From Variibacter gotjawalensis (lineage in GTDB: Bacteria; Pseudomonadota; Alphaproteobacteria; Rhizobiales; Xanthobacteraceae), in the NCBI RefSeq assembly GCF_002355335.1, contig NZ_AP014946.1:3921501-3985500 (forward strand): a stretch of 64,000 nucleotides of DNA, read 5' to 3'. The number at the start of each line of letters is the position of its first letter. The stretch's first letter is position 1. The notes beneath the pieces were generated by a model. That model was not told where the DNA came from and did not search any database. It saw nothing but the letters and a program-made list of their open reading frames with translations. Below are positions 24,851-32,401 of the stretch, piece by piece. Position numbers and translations under genes: made by a program.

Positions 24851-26956
24851 CTACTGCGTTTGCTGGTTTCCGCCGGATGCGACCGGTACGGCAGGTTGCT
24901 GTACGCCGCCTCCTGCCGCCATCACGGCTTCGAAGGCATCGAGCAAGCCCGCACCATAGATTTCAGGCGGTCCGCCCTGGCCCGGCACACGTGCCGCGCG
25001 CAGCAGCAGAGCCCGGACTGCATCCGGATCGAGCATCGGGTTGCGTGACAGCATCAGCGCGATGATGCCCGTCACGTGCGCGGTCGCGATCGATGTGCCG
25101 GTCGACATACTGTGCGCGCCGCGCGGAGCGATAGCGAAAACATCGACGCCCGGTGCCGAAACCGTGATGTACCCGCCACGGTTGGCGTATTGGTACGGCT
25201 GATCGCGATAGTCCGTCGCGGTCACCGCGATCACACCCGGGTAAGCGGCCGGATACGCAGCTGGTGCACTCGGCCCGTTGTTGCCAGCCGCCGCAACGAT
25301 CACAATCCCGCGCGCCCGCGCGTCATCCACGGCTTGCTTGAGCGACGAGTCGGCCGGTCCAGCCAAGCTCAGGTTGATCACACGCGCGCCTTCTCGGATC
25401 GCGCGATAGATCGCCTCACGAACATGCCACGTCGTGCCAGACTTTGCGGGATTGCGCGAGTCGGGCGCAAAGGCGCGGATCGCGACGATGCGCGCGCCGG
25501 GCGCGACGCCCATCAGACCGCCCTGCGCGACAATGGCGCCCGTCATCGAGGTGCCGTGCAGATGCGGCGTGCGCTCGTTGTCGTCGGTCACGTCAAACAT
25601 GTTGTGGATCGTGCCGTAGAGCTCCGGATGCTCCTGGTCGACACCCGAGTCGATCACCGCGATCAGCACACGCTCGCCACGCGACACTTGGTGTGCGCGC
25701 GCCAGCTGAAGCTTCGCGATGATATACTGCATCGAGTAGTAGGCGCCGGTGTTCGTGCGGGCGCGTGGTGCTACCGCGTTCGCGGGCGCTGCCTGCAGCT
25801 GCGTCAAGCGATAGACATAGTTCGGCACGGCGCCGACGCTGCGAGGATCGTTTTGCAGGGCCGCGATCACTTGCGGCACCGACCGGCCGCCGAGAATCTG
25901 CATGCGGAACATGCGCTCGCCGGTCATTTCGTTGCGGCGGTCGCCGCCGTCGGTGATCCGAAGGCCATATTGCGCGAGGAATTGCCCGATCTGCGCGTTG
26001 GTCAGATCGTCACGCAGGACGACAAGCACCTGATCCGGAATGTAGTCCGTCACGCCTGCCGGCGGCGGCAGGAAGACGCGGCGCGGCGCGGGCGGCGGCG
26101 GAGCGGCAGCCGGACCCTGCGGGCCGCCAGCCGATGGCGGCGGTGGGGGTGGCGGAGGCGCCATCGCGGCAACCGGCGGGATCGGCGGCGTGAAGTAAGG
26201 GACTGTCGGGAAGCGCGGCGGGCCGTAGCTGCCGCGGCGATAGTGATCGCCGCCGCCTGCATATGAGCCGCGGCGCTGATGGTCGCCGCCACCGGCATAG
26301 GAGCCACGGCGCTGGTGATCGCCACCACCCGCGTAGCTGCCGCTGCGCTGATGGTTGTTGTTGTTGCCGTAGCTGCCACTGCGTTGATGGTTGTTCGTGT
26401 TGCCGTAGCTACCGCTACGAGCATGCGTATTTGAATTGCCCGCGCTGGTGCTGCGGCTGTGATTAGTCGTGTTGCCGGAGCTGCCGCTACGCTTGTGCGT
26501 ATTCGTATTGGTGCTCTGCTTGCTGGAGCCGCAATAGCCGCGACGGCAGCCGGACTGTGTCTGCCGGTTCGGATTGCCGCCCGTCGCCGTGCGACGGCTG
26601 CCATAGCGCGATCCTGCAGCCTGCCGGCCACCATAAGTGCTGCGGCCACCACCATAACGCGACGGACTGCGCATCCCGGACGGGCCGCGCATCGCGGAAG
26701 GTCCACGGCTCATGGAAGGCCGCATCATCGAAGGACGCGCCATAGAGGGCCGGCTGAAGGATCGTCCCGCGAACGGGCTGCCGCCGCGCATTCCGCCGCC
26801 GCGAAAGCCAAACGCCATCGCGTCGATGGTCGAGATTGCGAACGCCGCAAATGCGATGAAAAGCGCACCCGCGATAACCGCGAGGCGCTTGTGGGAGCAC
26901 AGGCGAGACGACGACGAGCGAGATGTCGCGAAGCCCTGTCCATCAGGACGCGGCAT
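24851..26956 (-). CDS. Subtilisin-like (S8) serine protease with His/Arg repeat region and fervidolysin-like prodomain
   Basis: 701 residues; GGAG lies about 10 nt before the ATG. Order: N-terminal signal or anchor helix (24-47); Gly/Ser/Arg-rich low complexity (50-140); eight tandem 12-residue units with His at 154, 166, 178, 190, 202, 214, 226 and 238; a proline-rich hinge (250-300); a prodomain-like alpha/beta domain (305-383); and the S8 catalytic domain (about 405-675) with Asp436 (VIDSGVD), His467 (HLHGTS), oxyanion Asn559/560 region and Ser622 (GTSIATAHVTG). Predicted exported or membrane-tethered protease. It lies downstream of a sigma/anti-sigma pair on the same strand; its prodomain resembles the anti-sigma extracytoplasmic domain (see findings). 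Substrate unknown. Confidence 0.93.
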   Translation of the reverse strand: MPRPDGQGFATSRSSSSRLCSHKRLAVIAGALFIAFAAFAISTIDAMAFGFRGGGMRGGSPFAGRSFSRPSMARPSMMRPSMSRGPSAMRGPSGMRSPSRYGGGRSTYGGRQAAGSRYGSRRTATGGNPNRQTQSGCRRGYCGSSKQSTNTNTHKRSGSSGNTTNHSRSTSAGNSNTHARSGSYGNTNNHQRSGSYGNNNNHQRSGSYAGGGDHQRRGSYAGGGDHQRRGSYAGGGDHYRRGSYGPPRFPTVPYFTPPIPPVAAMAPPPPPPPPSAGGPQGPAAAPPPPAPRRVFLPPPAGVTDYIPDQVLVVLRDDLTNAQIGQFLAQYGLRITDGGDRRNEMTGERMFRMQILGGRSVPQVIAALQNDPRSVGAVPNYVYRLTQLQAAPANAVAPRARTNTGAYYSMQYIIAKLQLARAHQVSRGERVLIAVIDSGVDQEHPELYGTIHNMFDVTDDNERTPHLHGTSMTGAIVAQGGLMGVAPGARIVAIRAFAPDSRNPAKSGTTWHVREAIYRAIREGARVINLSLAGPADSSLKQAVDDARARGIVIVAAAGNNGPSAPAAYPAAYPGVIAVTATDYRDQPYQYANRGGYITVSAPGVDVFAIAPRGAHSMSTGTSIATAHVTGIIALMLSRNPMLDPDAVRALLLRAARVPGQGGPPEIYGAGLLDAFEAVMAAGGGVQQPAVPVASGGNQQTQ
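26237..26524 (-). repeat. Tandem 36-bp repeat encoding eight 12-residue units
   Basis: Within the S8 protease gene, eight 36-nt units encode 12-residue blocks of consensus S-G-S-Y-x-x-x-x-x-H-x-R. The three units nearest the catalytic domain (SGSYAGGGDHQR type) are nearly identical in DNA, a sign of recent slippage or recombination, while the first units have drifted to Asn/Thr-rich versions. Confidence 0.85.
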
Positions 26957-27020
26957 GTTTTTCGTTCTCCGACGACAGCGAGCGTGAAGAATAGAGCGAA
27001 TTCGGGCTTTTTTTCAATGC

Positions 27021-27051
27021 AAAGAAAGTACCGGCGGCGCGAGGCCGCCGG
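27021..27051 (-). terminator. Terminator-like hairpin between anti-sigma and protease genes
   Basis: On the minus strand an 8-bp GC stem (27051-27044 with 27038-27031) and 5-nt loop are followed by TACTTTCTTT (27030-27021). It should reduce read-through from the sigma operon into the protease gene, suggesting the protease also has its own promoter. Confidence 0.6.
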
Positions 27052-27060
27052 CAGACAGCA

Positions 27061-27762
27061 CTACTGGACGTCCGGCAAAACGTTAAGGACAACGCTGCCC
27101 TGGCGCAGATCGTCGAGCAACTTGGCATTTTGCTCCTTCGAGAGCGGGCCCTTGGTGCCCGGCTTCACGACCACACGGTACATCCGGCCGGCGCGCGGGC
27201 CATCCGTCACTTGGAGGTCATGCTTGTCGAGGAACTCGTTGATTTCCGTGATCGACGCCGTCGGCGAGAAGGTCATCAGTAAACTACCGGTGCCACCCGG
27301 AGCCGACGTCGACGGGCCGCTCGACAGTTCCGGACGCGCCGCCTGGCCGCCGCCATACTGATTCATCACGGCGCCCGTGATGAGACCCGAGGCGAGCGCA
27401 ACCACGACGGCCGCGGCCGAACCCGCATAGGCGAGCTTGCGCGGCGTCAGGATCGAAAGCTTGTCGGACAGCCATTCCGAGAACGAGAAGCCCTGAGAGA
27501 CCTGACGCGCAGGTCCGCTTTCAGCTTCGATGCCGGCAAACAATTTTTCCATCGCACGGGCAGACGGGGCGCCGAGCGTCTCGTTGAGATGAATGGTCTC
27601 GGAGAACTCCTCGCGCACCAGATCAAACTGACGGCGGAGTTCCGGATCTTCTTCGAGGGCCGCTTCAACGCGCTGCGCATCGCGACGGCTCAGTGTGCCG
27701 GCGGCGTGCCACGGAAGCAGCATTTCGATTTCTTCGCGCTCGGGCGCTGTGTTCGTGTTCAT
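27061..27762 (-). CDS. Transmembrane anti-sigma factor with prodomain-like extracytoplasmic domain
   Basis: 233 residues from the ATG at 27762, overlapping the sigma-factor stop (ATGA). Residues 1-60 (EREEIEMLLPWHAAGTLSRRDAQRVEAALEEDPELRRQF) look like the helical anti-sigma domain but without the His-x3-Cys-x2-Cys zinc ligands, so a zinc-independent form. One membrane helix spans about 111-133. The outer part (158-233) matches the prodomain of the neighbouring S8 protease: TEINEFLDKHDLQVTDG then RMYRVVV aligns with AQIGQFLAQYGLRITDG then RMFRMQI. It should hold the sigma factor at the inner membrane until an envelope signal arrives. Confidence 0.85.
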   Translation of the reverse strand: MNTNTAPEREEIEMLLPWHAAGTLSRRDAQRVEAALEEDPELRRQFDLVREEFSETIHLNETLGAPSARAMEKLFAGIEAESGPARQVSQGFSFSEWLSDKLSILTPRKLAYAGSAAAVVVALASGLITGAVMNQYGGGQAARPELSSGPSTSAPGGTGSLLMTFSPTASITEINEFLDKHDLQVTDGPRAGRMYRVVVKPGTKGPLSKEQNAKLLDDLRQGSVVLNVLPDVQ

Positions 27763-28319
27763 GGCCAACCTCTATCCACACCCGCTGCTTTGAGCAGCTC
27801 CGACAGGCGCTTGCGCGCATAAAACATGCGTGTCTTGACCGTATTCTCAGGAATACCAACGAGTTCGGCGACCTCCTCGATCGACTTCTCATGGTAGTAG
27901 ACGAGGTCTACGACTTCCCGGTGTTCCGGCGACAACGACTTCAGACACTCCCGCAAGAGTTCGCTTTTGTTTTTCTTTTGCAGAGAGACTTCCGGCGTAT
28001 CGGACGTGTCCTCAATCGCCTCGGCCATCTCGTCGTCGAGTGCTGATTCCGGCTTCTTGCGGAGAGCCGAAAGAGCTTTGAACCTCGCGATCGCCAGTAG
28101 CCACGTGGATACTTGCGACCTCGCTTCGAACCGCCCGGCTTGACGCCAAACGTCGAGAAAGACCTCACTAATGAGGTCTTCCGCCGTACTGGGGTTGTTC
28201 ACGAGGCGCAGCACGAACCGGTAGACCCGGACGTGATGCCGCGCGAACAGCACCTGCATGGCAAGCCGATCGCCATTCGCGATTCGACCGATTAGGACTT
28301 CATCCGAAGTGGTCTGCAT
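27759..28319 (-). CDS. ECF-type RNA polymerase sigma factor
   Basis: 186 residues from ATG 28319; the open frame continues upstream but without similarity, and the ribosome-binding site is weak. Region 2 is ARHHVRVYRFVLRLVNNPSTAEDLISEVFLDVW with the adjoining WLLAIARFKALSALR; region 4 is CLKSLSPEHREVVDLVYYHEKSIEEVAELVGIPENTVKTRMFYARKRL. Group IV sigma factor directing envelope- or stress-related promoters; coupled translationally to its anti-sigma gene. The recognised promoter motif could not be established by eye. Confidence 0.92.
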   Translation of the reverse strand: MQTTSDEVLIGRIANGDRLAMQVLFARHHVRVYRFVLRLVNNPSTAEDLISEVFLDVWRQAGRFEARSQVSTWLLAIARFKALSALRKKPESALDDEMAEAIEDTSDTPEVSLQKKNKSELLRECLKSLSPEHREVVDLVYYHEKSIEEVAELVGIPENTVKTRMFYARKRLSELLKAAGVDRGWP

Positions 28320-28535
28320 CGCTTGGGTAATCGTCTCGTGAGGTTGGTCGCGTGAACGGGCGCTCAGGTTCACGGCCAAAATGAAGATTTTTGACCGCCC
28401 GTCACGGAATGCATCCGGATACGTCCGGGGGCGCGAGCGCGCCGGGACGTCGGGGTGAGGCTGCCTCCGTGCCGAACCGGTAGGATAGCGCCAGGGTTGC
28501 CCCGATGGCAAACCTCAAGGGCAATATTCCTGAGT

Positions 28536-28617
28536 ATGACCGGCCAATGACGCAGGCATTGGCCGGCGATTGGCCGACGCGTGAGCGCCATTCGGCCACC
28601 ACTGGCCGGTCAATCAA
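28536..28617. repeat. Cluster of GGCCAAT/ATTGGCC inverted repeats upstream of the sigma gene
   Basis: Within the 309-nt gap 28320-28628, perfect 10-bp arms CCGGCCAATG (28540-28549) and CATTGGCCGG (28557-28566) form a hairpin with a 7-nt loop. Further copies of TTGGCCG and CTGGCCGGTCAATC follow to 28617, so a larger inverted pair (GACCGGCCA / TGGCCGGTC) spans the region. It may be a repeat element, the terminator of the upstream gene, or a regulatory site. No gene is evident in the rest of the gap. Confidence 0.65.
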
Positions 28618-28628
28618 ACGGCATTAAA

Positions 28629-29696
28629 TTACCGTCGCGCGCGCTGCGGCTTGCCGGCCTCTTTCGCCTCGGCTCGGGTCGTCATCAGGCCTCTCTCGTT
28701 ATCCGAAATCGCGAAGCAGGCGTAGTAGTGCTCCGGCTTCACCTTCTTGCTGGTCGCGCAACGGTGGAAGATCGAGAGTTCGCGCTCGTCCCCGTATTGG
28801 AGATAAGGCGCGATCATGAAGCGCGTCTCGCCGTCGAAGGACGAACCGAAGCGATCGATCTTTCCCTTGAGCGACGGGTCGACCTCGAGGATCGCATCCT
28901 TCAGCGTGTCACCTTCGATCATGTTATCCGGCAGTTGGTCGAACGGACCGTCGAAGTAGTTGTTGAGCGCGACGTTGCTCGACACCACGCCGATCAGAAT
29001 GCGGCGGTTGAGTTTGTGGTCGTTGTAGAACGCGAAGCCCGTGCGCTTCCCGATCAGAATGCGATCGGACACCTGCGACGAAACCAAAGCGTCGGCAGGC
29101 GGCCCGGTCTCGTCGAGAATGTAGAGGAATTGCCTAAGCTTCGAATTGTAGACGAGGAAGAAGCGCACGGCGGATTCGTCGAACATCGGCCCGATCAGCT
29201 TCTCTCCCTGTGCGATCACCTCCGGCGGCACTTTCACTTTCGCAAGATCGTTGAGCTCAAATACGACGCTCTTGCCGGCCGACGTGATGCGGTAGGTCAG
29301 CGGATCGACGCGCTCGACATCGATGCCGTCCTTCTTCTCGAAAAGTTGATGCTCCGTCTCGCTGATCGGCAGCCACGACGTGAATTCCGGCGCATAGGCG
29401 AAGTGCACTTTGCCTTGATCGCGCAGATCGTTTTCGAGGCGAATGTTCCCCGTGTACGTCTGCCCCCGATGCATGAAGCGGAAGTAATAGTAGTGTTCGC
29501 TCGGATAAACCTTCACGCGCTCCGGCAGGCTTTTGAGAACGAAGTCAAAGACCGCTTTCTTGTCCTTGAGGTCGAGCGTGGTCGGCTGAAACAGGCTCTC
29601 GACATAGGCCTCGTGCGTTTGAAAGGTTTGCGCCGAAGCCGTATTCCCTAGTGCCAGCAAGGCTACAAACGCTGCAGCCATCCGCATCGAACCCAT
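28629..29696 (-). CDS. Exported protein of unknown function, upstream of the sigma/anti-sigma locus
   Basis: 355 residues from ATG 29696, preceded by GAGGAG. The signal peptide MGSMRMAAAFVALLALGNTASAQ is clear. I recognise no named family. The body is a soluble, mixed alpha/beta protein with YYYFRFMHRGQTYTGNIRLENDLRDQGKVHFAY, RILIGKRTGFAFYNDHKLNRRILIGV and a late Cys-containing FHRCATSKKVKPEHYYACFA, where two Cys might form a disulfide in the periplasm. Same strand as the sigma gene, but separated from it by 309 nt. Confidence 0.75.
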   Translation of the reverse strand: MGSMRMAAAFVALLALGNTASAQTFQTHEAYVESLFQPTTLDLKDKKAVFDFVLKSLPERVKVYPSEHYYYFRFMHRGQTYTGNIRLENDLRDQGKVHFAYAPEFTSWLPISETEHQLFEKKDGIDVERVDPLTYRITSAGKSVVFELNDLAKVKVPPEVIAQGEKLIGPMFDESAVRFFLVYNSKLRQFLYILDETGPPADALVSSQVSDRILIGKRTGFAFYNDHKLNRRILIGVVSSNVALNNYFDGPFDQLPDNMIEGDTLKDAILEVDPSLKGKIDRFGSSFDGETRFMIAPYLQYGDERELSIFHRCATSKKVKPEHYYACFAISDNERGLMTTRAEAKEAGKPQRARR

Positions 29697-29891
29697 TGCC
29701 GTTACTCCTCGGACCACGTATCGCGTGGCCACATTTATTAACAAGAAAGTGCTCTAAACCCTCGGTATTGATCGATCTTTCGAGCACATTGAATTAACGC
29801 GTCTCGTGTACAACGGAAAAGAACGTCGGCGGCGCGGCGACCATCGCGACGCTAACACGCTAATTTCCGGTTGAATATCGAGGTCATCAAC

Positions 29892-31061
29892 ATGGCCGCC
29901 GTGAGGCCGCTTCGCCCAATGCCCCAACCCATCAACACGGCTGAGATCAGCGAACGGCGCGGCCGGTTTGAGGCCCCCGAGATTTCGCTGATCGTCCCGA
30001 CCTATAACGAGCGCGCCAACGTCGCGCTTGTTGTCGAGAAGGTCGCGACTGCGCTCGCCGGCCTGCGCTGGGAAATCATCTTCGTCGACGACAATTCGCC
30101 GGATGGTACCGCTTCCGCCGTGCGCGCCATGGGCGCCGCCGATGCGCGCATCCGCTGCATCCGCCGTGTCGGCCGCCGCGGCCTCGCCGGCGCCTGCATC
30201 GAAGGCATGCTGGCGAGCCAAGCCCCGTTCGTCGGCGTGATGGACGCCGACCTGCAACACGACGAAACCGCCCTCGTCCCGATGCTCGAAGCCTTGCGCG
30301 ACGGCGAATTCGATGTCGCGATCGGCAGCCGCTATGTCGGCGACGGCAGCGCGGACGACGGCTTCACCAAGACACGCCTCGGCGCCAGCAAACTCGCAAC
30401 GACGCTGACGCATCGCATGCTCGGCATTCAGGTCTCCGACCCGATGAGCGGCTTCTTCATGCTGCGCCGTGACATCGTCGACCAAGTCGCCGGCGATCTC
30501 GCGCATGAAGGCTTCAAGATTCTTGCCGACATTCTCGCGTCGGCGCGTGGCGATCTCCGCGTGAAGGACGTGCCGTATGGCTTCCGCGCCCGCCAGCACG
30601 GCGAGAGCAAACTCGACAGCCAAGTTGCGATCGACTTCCTCGGCCTACTGATTTCGAAGGCGACGCACAACATCATGCCGGTGCGCTTCGCGAGCTTCCT
30701 GCTTGTCGGCGCACTCGGTGTCGGCGTCCATCTCTGCGTCCTGAAAGCCGGATTGTCGCTAGCCGATATGAGCTTCTCGCGCGCGCAAATCATCGCGACG
30801 CTGGTCGCCATGACGACGAACTTCTGGCTCAACAACCGCCTGACCTATAGCGACAGTCGTTTGAAGGGTCTCGCCGCCGTGCGTGGTCTTGGCGTGTTCT
30901 ATCTCATCTGCGCGGTCGGTGCGCTGAGCAACATCGGCGTCGCGACGTGGCTGTATTCGTCGCAAGCGCATGCAAGCTGGTGGGTCGCGGGTTTCTTCGG
31001 CTCGGTCATCGGCGCGGTGTGGAACTACGCGCTGTCATCGACGCTGGTGTGGAAGCGTTGA
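29892..31061 (+). CDS. Family 2 glycosyltransferase fused to a GtrA-like membrane domain
   Basis: 389 residues from ATG 29892 (GAGG at 8 nt; a TTG at 29871 is less likely). Residues about 30-250 are a GT2 domain of the dolichyl/polyprenyl-phosphate sugar synthase type: SLIVPTYNERANV, FVDDNSPDGT, DADLQHDE with the catalytic DxD, and QHGESKL. Residues about 265-389 form a four-helix GtrA domain (RFASFLLVGALGVGVHLC, TNFWLNNRLTYS). The fusion should make and flip polyprenyl-phosphate-linked sugar for envelope polysaccharide modification. Confidence 0.92.
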   Translation: MAAVRPLRPMPQPINTAEISERRGRFEAPEISLIVPTYNERANVALVVEKVATALAGLRWEIIFVDDNSPDGTASAVRAMGAADARIRCIRRVGRRGLAGACIEGMLASQAPFVGVMDADLQHDETALVPMLEALRDGEFDVAIGSRYVGDGSADDGFTKTRLGASKLATTLTHRMLGIQVSDPMSGFFMLRRDIVDQVAGDLAHEGFKILADILASARGDLRVKDVPYGFRARQHGESKLDSQVAIDFLGLLISKATHNIMPVRFASFLLVGALGVGVHLCVLKAGLSLADMSFSRAQIIATLVAMTTNFWLNNRLTYSDSRLKGLAAVRGLGVFYLICAVGALSNIGVATWLYSSQAHASWWVAGFFGSVIGAVWNYALSSTLVWKR

Positions 31062-31081
31062 GAGCTGCGTTTAGTTTCGGC

Positions 31082-31214
31082 GGTCATCCCGGTCGAGCCC
31101 GCGCAGCACGGCGAGGGCCGGGATCCATACCCCCAGTCTAAATTGTGAGAACTGTGATTATGGATTCCGGACCGCCGCGGCTCGCTTTGCGAGCACGCAG
31201 CGTCCGGAATGACC
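31082..31214. repeat. Intergenic inverted-repeat element
   Basis: Starts GGTCATCCCGG (31082-31092) and ends CCGGAATGACC (31204-31214), with an inner GGATCCATA / TATGGATTCC pair. The layout matches the dispersed palindromic repeats of this lineage. It fills most of the 188-nt gap between convergent genes. Confidence 0.6.
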
Positions 31215-31249
31215 AGTGACTAACGCCGCGCATTCTATGCCGTCAGGCC

Positions 31250-31450
31250 TCAGCCTTGCTGCTGACGCTTGCGGACTTCGGCCTTGCTGATCGCTTCCGG
31301 AAACACCCACATCGCGATCACCATCAACACGGCGGTGATCATGATGATCGTAGCGTAGCCCGGCTTGATCGGCGACCCACTCCAGAAAGCGAGGATCGCC
31401 GCCACGATCAGCGTCAGACCCGAGACGATCGCCTTAACGTCACTCGGCAT
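31250..31450 (-). CDS. Small two-helix membrane protein of unknown function
   Basis: 66 residues with AGGAGG ideally spaced before the ATG. Two hydrophobic helices (about residues 8-24 and 32-50) are joined by a short GSPIKPGY turn, and the C-terminus is charged (SKAEVRKRQQQG). It begins 9 nt after the sterol-desaturase-like gene and is thus in the same operon, suggesting an accessory subunit. I recognise no family. Confidence 0.75.
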   Translation of the reverse strand: MPSDVKAIVSGLTLIVAAILAFWSGSPIKPGYATIIMITAVLMVIAMWVFPEAISKAEVRKRQQQG

Positions 31451-31459
31451 GCCCGCCTC

Positions 31460-32230
31460 CTAGTAGTTGCCCATCGGCGCGGAAGCAGCTTCATCCGGCC
31501 GCTTCGGCTGGCCGCGCAGATTCGAGCGCAGGTGCTTCGTGTCGTAGCCGTTGAGCAGCGTCCCGATGAGACCGCGCTTGACGTCGGACGTGCCGAACAG
31601 CCAATCCGCGATCGGGAACGTGAGGTTCATATTCGTCTCCATCATCAGCCGCGCATTGTGGTGCGCGGTGTGGTGACGGCGGTTGGTGTTGACGAACGGG
31701 CAGTTGCGCACGAACCAGTTTTCTTCGACGTGACAGCAGAAGTGCATGAACTCGTAGATGAGGTACATGCCGGTCGTCGTGCACATGAACAGCCAGCCGA
31801 CATTCGGCGAGAAAACGTTGCCGAGGACCAGCGCGGCCGGCAGCGACATCAGAATGAACACCACGAGCGCGTAAGGCGGAAACACCGTCACGCGCCAATC
31901 GCCATGATCGCGGAAGCGCATTTCGTCGTCGGTGAAGAACTGATGATGGTTGAGCGTGTGACGCTCATAGACCGCGCGCAGGCCTTTGATATTGACCGGC
32001 CGATGCATGACATACTTGTGGACGAACCACTCGAAGAGGTTCGTGAACAGGAACGTCACCGGCACGGCGAGCCATTCGAGCCACGTCACGTTCGTGATGT
32101 GCGAGATGTAAATGTAGAACGCCGCCGCACCCATCGCGTAGATGATCGCGATGTGCAGATAGCCGTCGTACCAACCGATGATGCGGGAGCGATATTCCTG
32201 GCGGAAATCGATCTGACGTTGCGAGATCAT
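31460..32230 (-). CDS. Sterol desaturase / fatty acid hydroxylase superfamily membrane protein
   Basis: 256 residues; GGAGGATC before the ATG. The tripartite His box of the di-iron hydroxylases is present: HKYVMH, HTLNHH and HHTAHH, set among about four membrane helices. Such enzymes hydroxylate or desaturate lipid acyl chains or polycyclic isoprenoids with O2. The third box is preceded by a His/Cys-rich FMHFCCHVEENW. Upstream lies a palindrome shared with the PanB-like promoter (32362-32375), linking it to the GntR regulator by inference. Confidence 0.9.
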   Translation of the reverse strand: MISQRQIDFRQEYRSRIIGWYDGYLHIAIIYAMGAAAFYIYISHITNVTWLEWLAVPVTFLFTNLFEWFVHKYVMHRPVNIKGLRAVYERHTLNHHQFFTDDEMRFRDHGDWRVTVFPPYALVVFILMSLPAALVLGNVFSPNVGWLFMCTTTGMYLIYEFMHFCCHVEENWFVRNCPFVNTNRRHHTAHHNARLMMETNMNLTFPIADWLFGTSDVKRGLIGTLLNGYDTKHLRSNLRGQPKRPDEAASAPMGNY

Positions 32231-32361
32231 GCGCTGATCCTCCGTTTTTGTTCGTCACGCGTGACGCACGGCCCCTCTTCCGCACATCCACCGCCGGCTC
32301 TTTGTGAAGAGCCTCGCGATGACCACCCGCCCCTGCCGGTGGCGCCGCATCCTTGAGCTTA

Positions 32362-32375
32362 ACTGATATATCAGT
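32362..32375. promoter_or_regulatory. Perfect palindrome, candidate GntR/FCD operator
   Basis: ACTGATATATCAGT is a 14-bp perfect palindrome, 132 nt upstream of the desaturase ATG and 27 nt beyond the livF stop. Near-identical half-sites occur before the PanB-like gene (39174-39196). FCD-type GntR regulators bind short palindromes of this kind, and one is encoded at 37441. Confidence 0.55.
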
Positions 32376-32401
32376 AATCTATCACGGCGCTGAGGAGCCG
32401 G

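Noticed and set aside
26237-26524. Tandem repeat that could be mistaken for a CRISPR array or satellite
   Set aside because: Units are contiguous, in frame, 36 bp each and encode a regular amino-acid pattern, with no spacers.
24851-26956. Possibility that the S8 protease is a pseudoenzyme
   Set aside because: Asp436, His467 and Ser622 are all present in intact motifs, so activity is expected.
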